From NCBI GenBank assembly GCA_025934895.1, contig JAICWH010000005.1, forward strand, positions 1 to 52,617: a stretch of 52,617 nt of DNA. Direction: 5' to 3'. The translations under genes and the position numbers were made by a program. Source of the stretch: Nocardioidaceae bacterium. Its GTDB lineage: Bacteria > Actinomycetota > Actinomycetes > Propionibacteriales > Nocardioidaceae. This document shows positions 1-6,788 of the stretch, piece by piece; the stretch's first letter is position 1; each line of letters begins with the position of its first letter. Under the pieces are notes generated by a model. That model was not told the DNA's origin, ran no database searches, and saw nothing but the letters and a program-made list of their open reading frames with translations.

Positions 1-141
1 CGCCACCTGCCCGAAGTGGCTCGGTGAGGACGACGAAGGGCGTCCGATCCCGTGCCTGCGCTGCAAAACCCACCTCGCCACCGGATCCCACATCCCTGAC
101 TACCGAGCCGACCGACCCGTATCAGACCGCGCCCGCGCGGC
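1..141. repeat. Left copy of exact 141-bp terminal direct repeat
   Basis: Bases 1-141 are identical to 52477-52617. The repeat cuts through an open reading frame that is intact only when the two ends are joined. Its length equals a common maximum assembly k-mer (141), so it most likely marks closure of a circular contig. A genuine short terminal redundancy is less likely. Confidence 0.95.
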
Positions 142-172
142 CATCGAGAGAGAGAACCACCGCAATGCCTGA
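1..172 (+). CDS. 3' part of small cysteine-containing phage protein split by the contig ends
   Basis: The gene starts at GTG 52427 and ends at TGA 170-172 once the 141-bp overlap is merged, giving a 73-residue protein. The left part seen here reads in frame from base 2. It carries a Cys-Pro-Lys-Trp stretch and a Pro-Cys-Leu-Arg-Cys stretch, which could bind zinc, and it ends in a charged helix. Small proteins of this look are common in early operons of actinobacterial phages. The function is unknown. It overlaps the replication-protein gene upstream by GTGA and a tiny ORF downstream by 8 bases. Confidence 0.8.
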   Translation, partial: ATCPKWLGEDDEGRPIPCLRCKTHLATGSHIPDYRADRPVSDRARAAIERENHRNA

Positions 173-251
173 ACTGCTCGCCATCCTGGCCCACCTGCTG
201 CATCACCCGATCGCCGAGATCCCGCTGCACGCCGAGCGCTGGGGCGCGTGA
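165..251 (+). CDS. Putative 28-residue hydrophobic micropeptide
   Basis: ATG 165 overlaps the stop of the preceding gene (TGA 170-172), and its own stop overlaps the GTG of the next gene (248) in a GTGA junction. This is the same coupling pattern used along the whole operon. The peptide begins MPELLAILAHLLHH, a short amphipathic or hydrophobic helix. No family is recognised. The tight fit between two neighbours is the main support, and without it this would be dismissed as chance. Confidence 0.45.
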   Translation: MPELLAILAHLLHHPIAEIPLHAERWGA

Positions 252-547
252 CCGTCATGAGCTATGACCACGGACCAATCGACACCTACGAAATCATCTG
301 GGCTTCAGGGCATGTCGAGTACATCCAGGCACATCAGGTGCTGATGCCGCCCGAGGATCTCCCGTTTCACCTCGGTGGCGGTCTGTTCGGGAGGACCGCT
401 ACCGAGGTGAAAGCCCCACGCCGCGCCTGGACATTCCACGGCGAGATCGACGGCCGTTGGCGACTCGTGCTCCACGCGCCCGCCGAGGACATCCGCTCGG
501 TGCGGAACGTCACCCACACCCAGGACCGCGCCGAGGGTGTGCGATGA
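248..547 (+). CDS. Hypothetical early protein, 99 aa
   Basis: GTG 248 overlaps the upstream stop as GTGA; ATG 257 is an alternative start giving MSYDHGP. The protein has a mixed polar composition, with a Trp-containing strand region near residues 15-30 and a second near residues 60-75, and no motif I recognise. The next gene starts at ATG 544, overlapping this stop. It is probably co-transcribed with the replication operon that crosses the contig join. Confidence 0.65.
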   Translation: MTVMSYDHGPIDTYEIIWASGHVEYIQAHQVLMPPEDLPFHLGGGLFGRTATEVKAPRRAWTFHGEIDGRWRLVLHAPAEDIRSVRNVTHTQDRAEGVR

Positions 548-777
548 GCCGAGGCCAGAAACCGCGCACTCTCGCCTACTTCCCGCGCATGCGAAACCGC
601 AACCCGGGACGCCCGCGCCTGTGGACGTTCGTGGCCTACGACCAGCACCGGCAACCGATCCACCGGCCGCGCAGCGCACGCAACCGGCGTAGGCCGCGCG
701 CTGTCGCATGCTGGTGCGGGCCCAGCAACGACCTCCCCGCCGAATGGCTCGCTTGGCTTCGGGAGGGACGGCGATGA
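544..777 (+). CDS. Hypothetical basic protein, 77 aa
   Basis: It starts at ATG 544 in an ATGA overlap with the previous stop and ends 4 bases inside the next gene. The protein is strongly basic (many Arg), with one Cys-Trp-Cys near residue 55, so a nucleic-acid-binding role is possible but not shown. Longer starts upstream in the same frame are ignored because they would run through the preceding gene. Confidence 0.6.
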   Translation: MSRGQKPRTLAYFPRMRNRNPGRPRLWTFVAYDQHRQPIHRPRSARNRRRPRAVACWCGPSNDLPAEWLAWLREGRR

Positions 778-1145
778 CCCGCTCCCGCGCCAGCGCGAAA
801 TCCGCCGGCACCCGCCACGAAAGTTCGATCGCCGCCTATCTCGCCGAGCACGTCGACGACCGCATCGAACGCCGCGCGAAAACCGGCGCGAAGGACCGCG
901 GCGACATCTCCGGACTGCGTACGCCCGGCGGCGGCCGGATCGTCGTCGAAGCCAAGAACGTCAGCCGCATCAACCTCGCCGGATGGGCGGCCGAAGCCGA
1001 AACCGAGCGCGGCAACGACGACGCGCTTGCCGGGATCGTCATCCACAAACGGCACGGCGTCGGCGACCCCGGCGCCCAATGGGTGACATGCACGCTCGCT
1101 GACCTCGTCGCCATCCTGACCGGTCGCCGACCCGAGGAGAAATGA
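774..1145 (+). CDS. Holliday-junction-resolvase-like PD-(D/E)XK endonuclease
   Basis: The 123-residue protein has the metal-dependent nuclease signature of the Hjc/phage resolvase group: Glu16 in the first helix, Asp44 in a GDISG turn, then Glu59-Ala-Lys61 in the strand IVVEAKN. The size is typical for these phage resolvases. The expected role is cleavage of branched DNA from recombination-dependent replication, which fits the RecE/RecT pair upstream in the same operon. The start at ATG 774 overlaps the previous stop. Assignment to the fold is fairly firm; the precise substrate is inferred. Confidence 0.8.
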   Translation: MTRSRASAKSAGTRHESSIAAYLAEHVDDRIERRAKTGAKDRGDISGLRTPGGGRIVVEAKNVSRINLAGWAAEAETERGNDDALAGIVIHKRHGVGDPGAQWVTCTLADLVAILTGRRPEEK

Positions 1146-1327
1146 TGCGCGGCTACATGGTCATGGTCTTCGGACTCGAGACCCGGAAGTACTGGGAGCC
1201 AGCATGGCTCGAACTGTTCACCCGAAAACGCGACGCACAGAAGAAGCTGCGCCAGATGCGCGCCGAGCACCACCGGCCCGAACTGCGCTGGGGCATTACG
1301 CCGATCCAAATCGCCGAGGAGAAGTGA
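1142..1327 (+). CDS. Hypothetical protein, 61 aa
   Basis: It begins at ATG 1142 (ATGA overlap with the resolvase stop; ATG 1145 is also possible). The N-terminus YMVMVFGLETRKYW resembles a beta strand and is followed by a basic helix with KRDAQKKLRQMRAEH. It is small and compact with no known domain. It lies in the chain of 4-base overlaps that defines the early operon. Confidence 0.65.
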   Translation: MMRGYMVMVFGLETRKYWEPAWLELFTRKRDAQKKLRQMRAEHHRPELRWGITPIQIAEEK

Positions 1328-1590
1328 CCGTGACCATGAACGAATACCGCACCCCCGCAGGCGAAACGGTCCGCGTCGGCGACCACTTCCGCGACAGCCG
1401 CAAGAGCAACATCCGCACCCTGCGCGTCGACTCGATCGAGACCCGCCACGCGGGCGAGCACGCGTACGTCGTCGCGCACTGCATCGTCGTGCGCCAGGAA
1501 TACGACGGGGAGGTCACCACACCGATGCGCTCCACCTCGATGGACGCCGACCGGCTCGTCAGCCGCGCATTCGTGCGCGTCCAGCAGTAG
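1324..1590 (+). CDS. Hypothetical protein, about 88 aa
   Basis: GTG 1324 overlaps the previous stop. GTG 1330 lies 8 bases after a GAGGAG Shine-Dalgarno sequence (1316-1321) and may be the true start, and ATG 1336 is a third choice. The protein reads MNEYRTPAGETVRVGDHFRDSR and looks like a small all-beta domain (alternating hydrophobic strands). A 30-base gap with its own ribosome binding site follows, so the operon coupling is looser here. Confidence 0.65.
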   Translation: MTVTMNEYRTPAGETVRVGDHFRDSRKSNIRTLRVDSIETRHAGEHAYVVAHCIVVRQEYDGEVTTPMRSTSMDADRLVSRAFVRVQQ

Positions 1591-1620
1591 ACCGCCCCCG
1601 ACCAGGACAGGAGTCACGTC

Positions 1621-1962
1621 ATGGACGAAAACGACACCGCGAGCGCGGAAGTAGTCCACCTCGAGAGGCTGCACGCCATGCTCACATGGCCGAATCCATA
1701 CCTGCCGGAGATCATCGACGGCAGGACCGGGCTCGGCGTCGATCAGGGATGGCGGGAAATCGGCTACCTCAAGCGCGGCGCAGGCGTCCCGTTGACGTCC
1801 AGCCGTGATAGCTACCGGATGCCGAAGCATCCGATCATCGCGGAGGTCGCGGAGCTCGAGATCGACGCGGATACGGCGCGCATGCTCCTCGGCATCCCGC
1901 CCGGATTCCCGATGTGGTACCGGCCCGAACGGCTCGCGCTGCCCGCCGGACGGTCGTCATGA
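1621..1962 (+). CDS. Hypothetical protein, 113 aa
   Basis: ATG 1621 is preceded by an AGGACAGGAG ribosome binding region at a good distance. The protein has an acidic N-terminus, a central Pro/Gly-rich part and a C-terminal stretch ending MWYRPERLALPAGRSS. No family is recognised. Its stop overlaps the ATG of the next gene (1959). Confidence 0.65.
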   Translation: MDENDTASAEVVHLERLHAMLTWPNPYLPEIIDGRTGLGVDQGWREIGYLKRGAGVPLTSSRDSYRMPKHPIIAEVAELEIDADTARMLLGIPPGFPMWYRPERLALPAGRSS

Positions 1963-2327
1963 TCATGGATCCTCGATGCGTCTGCGGCCACGGCCGCGCC
2001 CAGCACAGCGAAGTGTTCGGCCTGTGCAAGGGCCTGAAACTGCCGCTGCCACCCGACTGGAATGTGCCATCCGGGCGGCAAATCAGCTGCGAATGCGTGC
2101 AATTCCAGCGCACTGTGTACCGACCCGCGCGCAGCGCCGAGGAGATCCAGCACCGCGCCGAGGTGTTCCGGCGGTTCATCTGCGCCTACGTCGAAACGTT
2201 CTGCCTGTGCGCGCTGGCGTTCATCGTGCCGCTCGGCCGCATCCGACGCCGCGCCGCCCAAGCCGTCTACGACTACGAGGAGATCGCCAGCGAGATGGCG
2301 CGCCTCGGGGAATGGGGAATGTCGTGA
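1959..2327 (+). CDS. Small Cys/His protein with a membrane-like C-terminal segment
   Basis: It starts at ATG 1959 (ATGA overlap). Residues 1-45 contain Cys-Val-Cys-Gly-His, then a His and more Cys residues (C..C..C-E-C), a pattern typical of small phage zinc-binding proteins. The C-terminal half holds FCLCALAFIVPLG, hydrophobic enough to be one membrane helix, flanked by Arg. Function unknown; it could be a membrane-tethered zinc protein. Confidence 0.65.
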   Translation: MIMDPRCVCGHGRAQHSEVFGLCKGLKLPLPPDWNVPSGRQISCECVQFQRTVYRPARSAEEIQHRAEVFRRFICAYVETFCLCALAFIVPLGRIRRRAAQAVYDYEEIASEMARLGEWGMS

Positions 2328-3274
2328 CCGCTCTCGAATGCGCCGAATGCGGCCGCGCCCTCGGCCACAACGCCGTCATCTGCCGCGACTGCGTCGACGG
2401 CCTCGCCGAGCAGCTGCTCATGGTGCCCGCGCTGATCGGCGAACTGACCGTCACCCGCGCCGGACTCGGCCGCAGCGGACCAGCCGCCGCTGGCGGACGC
2501 CCGGCCGAAACACCGCTGCCGATCCGGATGCGCGGGAAATCGTTCCCCGGACAGAGCGCGGTGCGCCGCCTCGAAACCAGCGTCATCGGCTGGGCGCGCA
2601 TCATCGCCGAGGACCTCGGCGTGATACCCGCCGTCGGTATCGCCTCGCTCGTGCAGCTCACCCAAGACCACCGGCGCCTGCCCGGCAGCGCCGTACGTCC
2701 GGACGGCAGCGCGCTCGCCGAGCCCGTCACCGCGGTCGAACAGGCCGCCGTGTGGCTCGCCCAGCACCGGCAGCAGATCGCGCGGCACGAGGCAGCGGCC
2801 GAACTCGCCGGCGACGTACGCGCCGCGGTCACGCAGCTCGCCGCCGTCATCTGGCCGACGCCGCGGCAGTACCTCGGGCTGTGCGACACCAAGAACGCGG
2901 ACACGCTCGAGGTGTGCGGGCAAGAACTCCGCGCCGAGGCCGGAGCAACATACGTGCGATGCCGCCGCTGCCGGTGGCAGCACGACGTGGCCACGCTGAA
3001 ACGCGAAGCGCTGGGCACCGCCGAGAACCGGCTGTACAAGCTCGACGACATCCGGCGCATCCTCGACCAGCTCGGGCATCCGGTACCGCGCCCGACGCTG
3101 TACCGGTGGGCCGCGAACCGGCGCATCGAGTCGCACGGATGGGAGCATCGCGACGGGTACGGGACACGCATCACCGACCACCGCATCCAGCGAGGCGACG
3201 CGCAGGTGTACCGGCTCGGCGACGCACTGAAACTCGCCGTGCGCGGCGAACTCGAGGGAGGATCGGCAGCGTGA
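2324..3274 (+). CDS. Zinc-ribbon and HTH protein, probable DNA-binding protein
   Basis: About 316 residues from GTG 2324 (GTGA overlap; ATG 2312 is an alternative). The N-terminus has a zinc-ribbon-like CAECG...CRDC. A second set of cysteines (GLCDT..VCGQ...CRRC) sits near residues 190-220. The C-terminus contains LDDIRRILDQLGHPVPRPTLYRWAANRRI in effect, which looks like a helix-turn-helix of the MerR/excisionase type (quoted in part: RPTLYRWAANRRI). The combination suggests a DNA-binding regulator or accessory replication protein. It sits late in the early operon. Confidence 0.7.
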   Translation: MTALECAECGRALGHNAVICRDCVDGLAEQLLMVPALIGELTVTRAGLGRSGPAAAGGRPAETPLPIRMRGKSFPGQSAVRRLETSVIGWARIIAEDLGVIPAVGIASLVQLTQDHRRLPGSAVRPDGSALAEPVTAVEQAAVWLAQHRQQIARHEAAAELAGDVRAAVTQLAAVIWPTPRQYLGLCDTKNADTLEVCGQELRAEAGATYVRCRRCRWQHDVATLKREALGTAENRLYKLDDIRRILDQLGHPVPRPTLYRWAANRRIESHGWEHRDGYGTRITDHRIQRGDAQVYRLGDALKLAVRGELEGGSAA

Positions 3275-3642
3275 GCAATACGGCTTCGATGATCAAGTGC
3301 TGGTTCGTTGTCCGGCATCCCTCGACGACGCATCCCGGAACCTACCGCTACCAGCGCATCTGGCTGAATGCACCGGGTGCGTCCGACGGGGGGATGCTCA
3401 CCATGCACCCGCCAGCCATGGGTGACACGCTGTTCCTGGCCGATCAGACGACCGGTGTCGCTGGCAGTTACAGAGTCATCGCTCGGGACTGGTCGCCCAA
3501 TGAGTACGGGTCGTCCAACTGGCCGCTCGGAGAGAGTCTTCCGAAGCAACCGGCGCTGCTTCAGCTTCTGCTCGAAACGGCCGAAGGGTTCTTCCAGAAC
3601 GAGGAGCCGAGCGATGAGGACCAGGGAGGATCAGCAGCGTGA
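3271..3642 (+). CDS. Hypothetical protein, 123 aa
   Basis: GTG 3271 overlaps the previous stop. The sequence around the start (GGATCGGCAGC) is nearly repeated before the next gene (GGATCAGCAGC at 3628-3638), a small sign that the two neighbours share a duplicated junction. The protein alternates beta-strand-like segments and has no recognised domain. Confidence 0.65.
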   Translation: MSNTASMIKCWFVVRHPSTTHPGTYRYQRIWLNAPGASDGGMLTMHPPAMGDTLFLADQTTGVAGSYRVIARDWSPNEYGSSNWPLGESLPKQPALLQLLLETAEGFFQNEEPSDEDQGGSAA

Positions 3643-4073
3643 GCGATGTGTACGTGGTTGTGGAGATAGACGAAGGCGAAGGCGACCTCGAGCACATCCG
3701 TGGCGTCTTCACCGAGTCCCGTCTCGCGGAGTCGGCAGCGGAGGAAATGCGCGCCGACTGGGCTGGAACCGGTCTCGGCGCGAAGGTCGCGGTGCAGGTG
3801 TGGGAGGCGAACAAGCTGTACGGACACCGCACGAAAACCAGCTACGCCCTGATCAACGACGCACCGCACCGGTCCAACCGCCAATGGAATGTGCGCGAAT
3901 ACATGCTGGTAGATGCCGAACTGGGTGACCCCGACGAGTCGGTCGTCTGGTGCAAGATCGGCCCCTTCGGCGGTCAGCGCGATCAAGTGCAGGTCTACGC
4001 GCCCACCATCGAACGAGCCACCGAGATGATGCGCGAAGCGATGGAGAGCTACACGCCGGAGGCGCACTCGTGA
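3639..4073 (+). CDS. Hypothetical protein, 144 aa
   Basis: GTG 3639 overlaps the preceding stop. The N-terminus MSDVYVVVEIDEGEGDLEH looks like a beta strand leading into an acidic loop. The rest is a mixed alpha/beta protein of ordinary composition. No family is recognised. It is co-transcribed with both neighbours. Confidence 0.65.
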   Translation: MSDVYVVVEIDEGEGDLEHIRGVFTESRLAESAAEEMRADWAGTGLGAKVAVQVWEANKLYGHRTKTSYALINDAPHRSNRQWNVREYMLVDAELGDPDESVVWCKIGPFGGQRDQVQVYAPTIERATEMMREAMESYTPEAHS

Positions 4074-4450
4074 CCATCGAGGAGTTCATCGAGGCCCGGC
4101 TCGCCGAGGATGAGGCGACCGCTCATGCTGCGACCCAAGGCGATTGGGAGTGGCAACAGCACAACACCGATGAATGGTGCCTGCGCGCGGGCGACGCGTC
4201 TGTGATCCGCGCGGTCAGCTACGAGACACCTTGTCTCGAGGTTGGCGACGCGGACGAGGAGCACATCGCCCGCCACGATCCGGCGCGCGTGCTGCGGCAG
4301 TGCGCGGCGATCCGGGCAGCCGTCGAAGCGATCGACGAGTTCTGCGACGACCCGTACCCGTCGAAGGTGCGAATCGTCGCCAAGGCGCTGCGGCCGATCG
4401 CGGCGATCTGGTCCGATCACCCCGACTACCAGGAAGAATGGGCAGCATGA
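4070..4450 (+). CDS. DUF6221-like protein
   Basis: 126 residues from GTG 4070. It matches the layout of the DUF6221 family of actinobacteria and their phages: N-terminal TIEEFIEARLAEDEATAHAA, a Gly-Asp-Trp, a central HIARHDPARVLRQC block, and a C-terminus ending in DHPDYQEEW. The function of the family is unknown. The shared motif suggests exchange between phages and actinobacterial chromosomes. Confidence 0.75.
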   Translation: MTIEEFIEARLAEDEATAHAATQGDWEWQQHNTDEWCLRAGDASVIRAVSYETPCLEVGDADEEHIARHDPARVLRQCAAIRAAVEAIDEFCDDPYPSKVRIVAKALRPIAAIWSDHPDYQEEWAA

Positions 4451-4824
4451 GCCACGATCGCGTCATTCGGGAACACGTCCAGCAACTCGCGAAGGAAGCT
4501 GAAATTCCGGTCAGCTTGCTCGACGGGCCCACCTCGTCGGAAACGTTCCAGGCGTTGACGATTGACGTCGAGCGCGGTAACGAATTCCCCACCGGGCTCG
4601 ACACGGAACCCATGAGCGAAGACACCGCGAACGAAACCCGCTTCAACGCACGCGGGACCTACTACGGCGACCCGGCAAAGCGTGCCGTCTGGGAGACGGA
4701 ACAGCGGGCGTGGCTGGAGCACAAGGGGATCAGCGACTTCGAAGTGACCCACGGCGATGGCACCGTCACCATCGCCTACACCTTCACCGGGTCGCCGAAG
4801 GACGCGGGCGGTACCGTCGACTAG
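4447..4824 (+). CDS. Hypothetical protein, last gene of the early operon
   Basis: 125 residues from ATG 4447 (ATGA overlap). It is acidic, with a C-terminal beta-rich stretch (FEVTHGDGTVTIAYTFTG). A hairpin follows within 30 bases of its stop, so it is the last gene of the long rightward operon that enters this window across the contig join. No domain is recognised. Confidence 0.65.
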   Translation: MSHDRVIREHVQQLAKEAEIPVSLLDGPTSSETFQALTIDVERGNEFPTGLDTEPMSEDTANETRFNARGTYYGDPAKRAVWETEQRAWLEHKGISDFEVTHGDGTVTIAYTFTGSPKDAGGTVD

Positions 4825-4849
4825 TCGCGAAACCGTATGCAGTGACACC

Positions 4850-4878
4850 GAAGCCCCGGGCGAACCTCCCGGGGCTTC
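4850..4878 (+). terminator. Hairpin terminator at end of early operon
   Basis: GAAGCCCCGGG (4850-4860) pairs perfectly with CCCGGGGCTTC (4868-4878) across a 7-base loop. There is no clear T-run after it, which is usual for many actinobacterial terminators. It lies 26 bases after the stop of the last early gene. Confidence 0.7.
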
Positions 4879-4923
4879 ACTCATCTTGCGGCCGGTCGCG
4901 ATTCGACACGCTGACCAGTCACG

Positions 4924-4955
4924 TTGTCTACCAACCGCGCAGTCTGATGTACAGT
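4924..4955 (+). promoter_or_regulatory. Candidate promoter ahead of a hairpin leader
   Basis: TTGTCT (4924-4929) and TACAGT (4950-4955) resemble -35 and -10 boxes. The -10 fits the actinobacterial TANNNT rule, but the 20-base spacer is longer than ideal. Transcription would begin near 4962, only about ten bases before the hairpin at 4971. Confidence 0.4.
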
Positions 4956-4961
4956 GAGACT

Positions 4962-5012
4962 CGAAACCGCCGCTGACGACCCGACCCCAGAATCGGAACG
5001 TCAGCGTTTTTT
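4962..5012 (+). ncRNA. Candidate short non-coding RNA or attenuator leader
   Basis: A transcript from the promoter-like element at 4924-4955 would meet an intrinsic terminator after roughly 50 bases. The terminator has a CGCTGACG/CGTCAGCG stem (4971-4978 with 4999-5006) followed by six T. An inner CCGA/TCGG stem (4981-4984 with 4993-4996) makes the hairpin compact. It could be a free small RNA or a gate on the membrane-protein genes just downstream. Confidence 0.35.
4971..5012 (+). terminator. Intrinsic terminator with T-tract
   Basis: An 8-bp perfect stem (4971-4978 with 4999-5006) is followed directly by TTTTTT (5007-5012). It is one of the clearest intrinsic terminators in the window. It sits between a promoter-like element and the gene at 5063, so full-length transcription of the downstream genes would need read-through or another promoter. 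Confidence 0.75.
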
Positions 5013-5062
5013 CATGCCTCGCGCAGCTCGCGCACACACTTCCCTGACCTCGGAGGTCACCC

Positions 5063-5161
5063 ATGCTCGTCAGTCTGTCTGCTCTCGCCGGCGCGTCCCT
5101 CCCCGCTCTCGCGACCGCCATCGCGACGCTCATCGGCAGCCTGCTCGGCATCGCACTCTGA
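5063..5161 (+). CDS. 32-residue hydrophobic transmembrane micropeptide
   Basis: ATG 5063 has a good GGAGG ribosome binding site at 5052-5056. The peptide starts MLVSLSALAGASLP and continues as one long Leu/Ala/Ile helix, with no charged residue at all. It is a plausible single-span membrane peptide. The next gene starts three bases after its stop. No homologue is recognised. It could be a membrane effector, holin-like or exclusion peptide. Confidence 0.65.
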   Translation: MLVSLSALAGASLPALATAIATLIGSLLGIAL

Positions 5162-5163
5162 CG

Positions 5164-5550
5164 ATGATCTTCGGCATCGGTGCCGTCCTCGCGAAGCTCG
5201 ATGAGGTGCTCGTCGCGCTCGCCAACCAGGCCAGCCGAATCAACCTCCTGCACAACAAGATCGGAGAATTAATCGTGTCCAGCCAGCAAGACGCCGACCA
5301 GCTCGCCCAGGCCATCGCCGACGTCGAATCCAAGTGGGAAGCCTGGGCGTCCAACGCTCAGGCCGTCCTGACCAACGTCGAGAACGCCCTGGCCGCCGCG
5401 CAGCAGCAGGCAGCCAACGGCGGCACCGTCGACCTCACCGCCGCGCAGAACGCGCTCGCGCAGGCCCAGACCGCTGTCGGCAACCTGCCCACCGAGACCG
5501 ACCCCACCGTCGCACCCACGCCGACGCCCGACCCGAACGCTGGTGCCTGA
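5164..5550 (+). CDS. Coiled-coil protein, 128 aa
   Basis: It starts at ATG 5164 right after the micropeptide. An N-terminal stretch MIFGIGAVLAKLDEVLVALA is amphipathic. Residues about 35-105 have the Ala/Gln/Glu heptad character of a coiled coil, and the C-terminus is a Pro/Thr/Asp-rich tail. Small coiled-coil proteins of this type occur in phages as structural or regulatory parts. I cannot assign a role. It is grouped with membrane proteins on both sides. Confidence 0.65.
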   Translation: MIFGIGAVLAKLDEVLVALANQASRINLLHNKIGELIVSSQQDADQLAQAIADVESKWEAWASNAQAVLTNVENALAAAQQQAANGGTVDLTAAQNALAQAQTAVGNLPTETDPTVAPTPTPDPNAGA

Positions 5551-5552
5551 TC

Positions 5553-5639
5553 ATGAACCTGCTCGAATTGGCCTGGAAGGCCCTGTCGTTCGACGACTTC
5601 GCCGTCGAGAAGTTCATCGCTGGACTGCTCGGACTGTGA
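5553..5639 (+). CDS. 28-residue amphipathic micropeptide
   Basis: ATG 5553 lies two bases after the previous stop, and the stop at 5637-5639 overlaps the GTG of the DUF1003 gene as GTGA. The peptide runs MNLLELAWKALSFDDF then AVEKFIAGLLGL, an amphipathic helix with two acidic residues in the middle. Its fit between two genes supports translation. The function is unknown; membrane association is likely. Confidence 0.5.
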   Translation: MNLLELAWKALSFDDFAVEKFIAGLLGL

Positions 5640-6034
5640 CCCACTGGCATCGGCACCCCGCGGTGCGCACCGGCGATCAACTCACGATCGGCGAGCGCGC
5701 CGCGGACGCCACGCGCCGCAACATCGGCAGCTGGCGATTCGTCGGGCTGCTCATCCTGATCATGATGATCTGGATGGCCACCGGTGGATTCGGTGCCGAC
5801 GCCTTCCCGTTCATCCTGCTGAATCTCGCGCTCTCGACGCTGGCCGGATTGCAGGCGAGCATCATCATGATCGCGCAGAACCGCGCCGATCAGATCTCGT
5901 CCGAAGTCGCGCTGCACACGCTCGACAACACGACCAAGCTCGAGCAGCTACTCACCACCAACACCGCGCTCACGCAGCAGGTGCACGACCTCACCACACA
6001 GGTGCATCAGCTCGTCGCTGGGCGCACCGCATGA
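5636..6034 (+). CDS. DUF1003 family membrane protein
   Basis: 132 residues from GTG 5636. It shows the DUF1003 pattern: ERAADATRRNIGSWRFVGLL, a first membrane helix LLILIMMIWMATGG, a loop, a second helix PFILLNLALSTLAGLQASIIMI and the diagnostic end AQNRADQ. A polar coiled-coil tail follows (residues about 95-130). DUF1003 proteins are bacterial inner-membrane proteins of unknown function. Here it is the largest member of a small membrane cassette that includes two micropeptides, so a role at the host membrane (exclusion or lysis timing) is a reasonable guess. Confidence 0.85.
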   Translation: MTHWHRHPAVRTGDQLTIGERAADATRRNIGSWRFVGLLILIMMIWMATGGFGADAFPFILLNLALSTLAGLQASIIMIAQNRADQISSEVALHTLDNTTKLEQLLTTNTALTQQVHDLTTQVHQLVAGRTA

Positions 6035-6303
6035 GCCGCACGCCTGAGCAGATCGCGGCCGACGAGGCGCTGACCGAAGCCATCGAGGCCGTCCATCGGG
6101 CCTACTTCGCCGACGACGTGCGAGGCGTTCTCGCCGACTACGTCGTGCTGTCGCAGCGGCATTTCTGGGACGACGACGGTGATCCGGTTACCCAGACCTG
6201 GATGTGCCCGCGCGACGATAACTCAGTGCCGCTCACACACCTGATCGGGTTGTGCGACTACGCACTCACGCGGTACCGCAAGACCATCGCCGAGGGCGAC
6301 TGA
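6031..6303 (+). CDS. Hypothetical protein, 90 aa
   Basis: ATG 6031 overlaps the DUF1003 stop. The protein is acidic, starting MSRTPEQIAADEALTEAIEA, with a central DDDGDPVTQTWMCPRDD and a C-terminal helix. Short acidic proteins of this form are common in siphoviruses of Rhodococcus and Gordonia. The function is unknown. Confidence 0.65.
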   Translation: MSRTPEQIAADEALTEAIEAVHRAYFADDVRGVLADYVVLSQRHFWDDDGDPVTQTWMCPRDDNSVPLTHLIGLCDYALTRYRKTIAEGD

Positions 6304-6308
6304 CCACG

Positions 6309-6482
6309 GTGGCCGATCCGCAGATCAGAGCCGGGCACCGCAGAGCGGATGCGGACCGGCCGCCACACCTGATCAACCGCCGTCGCATCGTGGTGAGACT
6401 GCATTGGCTGGCGAGCTATATCGGCTGCGACGCACTCGCCTCGCGCATCCATGGCGTCGCGGATCTCATCCAGAGGAGATGA
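6309..6482 (+). CDS. Hypothetical basic protein, 57 aa
   Basis: The best start is GTG 6309, a few bases after the previous stop. The protein is rich in Arg and His in the first 30 residues, and a hydrophobic LHWLASYIGCDALASRIHGV helix follows. It could be a small DNA-binding or membrane-associated protein. The coding call rests on gap-free packing with both neighbours. Confidence 0.5.
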   Translation: MADPQIRAGHRRADADRPPHLINRRRIVVRLHWLASYIGCDALASRIHGVADLIQRR

Positions 6483-6487
6483 TGATC

Positions 6488-6784
6488 ATGGCAATGGGCA
6501 AGCCGCGCAAAGGTGTCGGCTCCGGCAGCGGAACCAGTGCCAACCGCACCGCATCCGGCGGCGTGTCGGCAGCAGCGCGCGCCAAGACTGGCAGCGGCAA
6601 GAGCAAGTCATTCCCCCTGCCTGACCAGGCCGCCGCCACATCCGCGATCAACCTGCGCCACAACGGCAAGGACATGACCGCCAAGCAGGTGCTCGACAAG
6701 GTCGCCGCCTCGAAGTACGGCAAGAATCCGACCATCAAGGCGAAGATCGCGCGGGCCCGCAAAGTCGACCGCGGCGGGAAGTGA
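6488..6784 (+). CDS. Small basic protein of unknown function, 98 aa
   Basis: ATG 6488 lies 9 bases after AGAGGAG (6472-6478); ATG 6479, 6482 and 6494 are also in frame. The N-terminal 45 residues are a Gly/Ser/Lys-rich, probably disordered tail. The C-terminal half (LPDQAAATSAINLRH ... AKQVLDKVAASKYG) folds into helices and ends in a basic patch. Nucleic-acid binding is likely from charge alone. It is located just upstream of the packaging genes. Confidence 0.65.
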   Translation: MAMGKPRKGVGSGSGTSANRTASGGVSAAARAKTGSGKSKSFPLPDQAAATSAINLRHNGKDMTAKQVLDKVAASKYGKNPTIKAKIARARKVDRGGK

Positions 6785-6788
6785 CGCC

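Noticed and set aside
457-543. Longer starts for the 77-aa gene (544) and similar upstream extensions of other early genes
   Set aside because: They read through the preceding genes. The ATGA/GTGA overlaps show the real starts.
2221-3549. 442-aa antisense ORF on the minus strand
   Set aside because: It covers two rightward genes joined by a GTGA overlap, and its Ser/Arg-rich product has no fold-like pattern.
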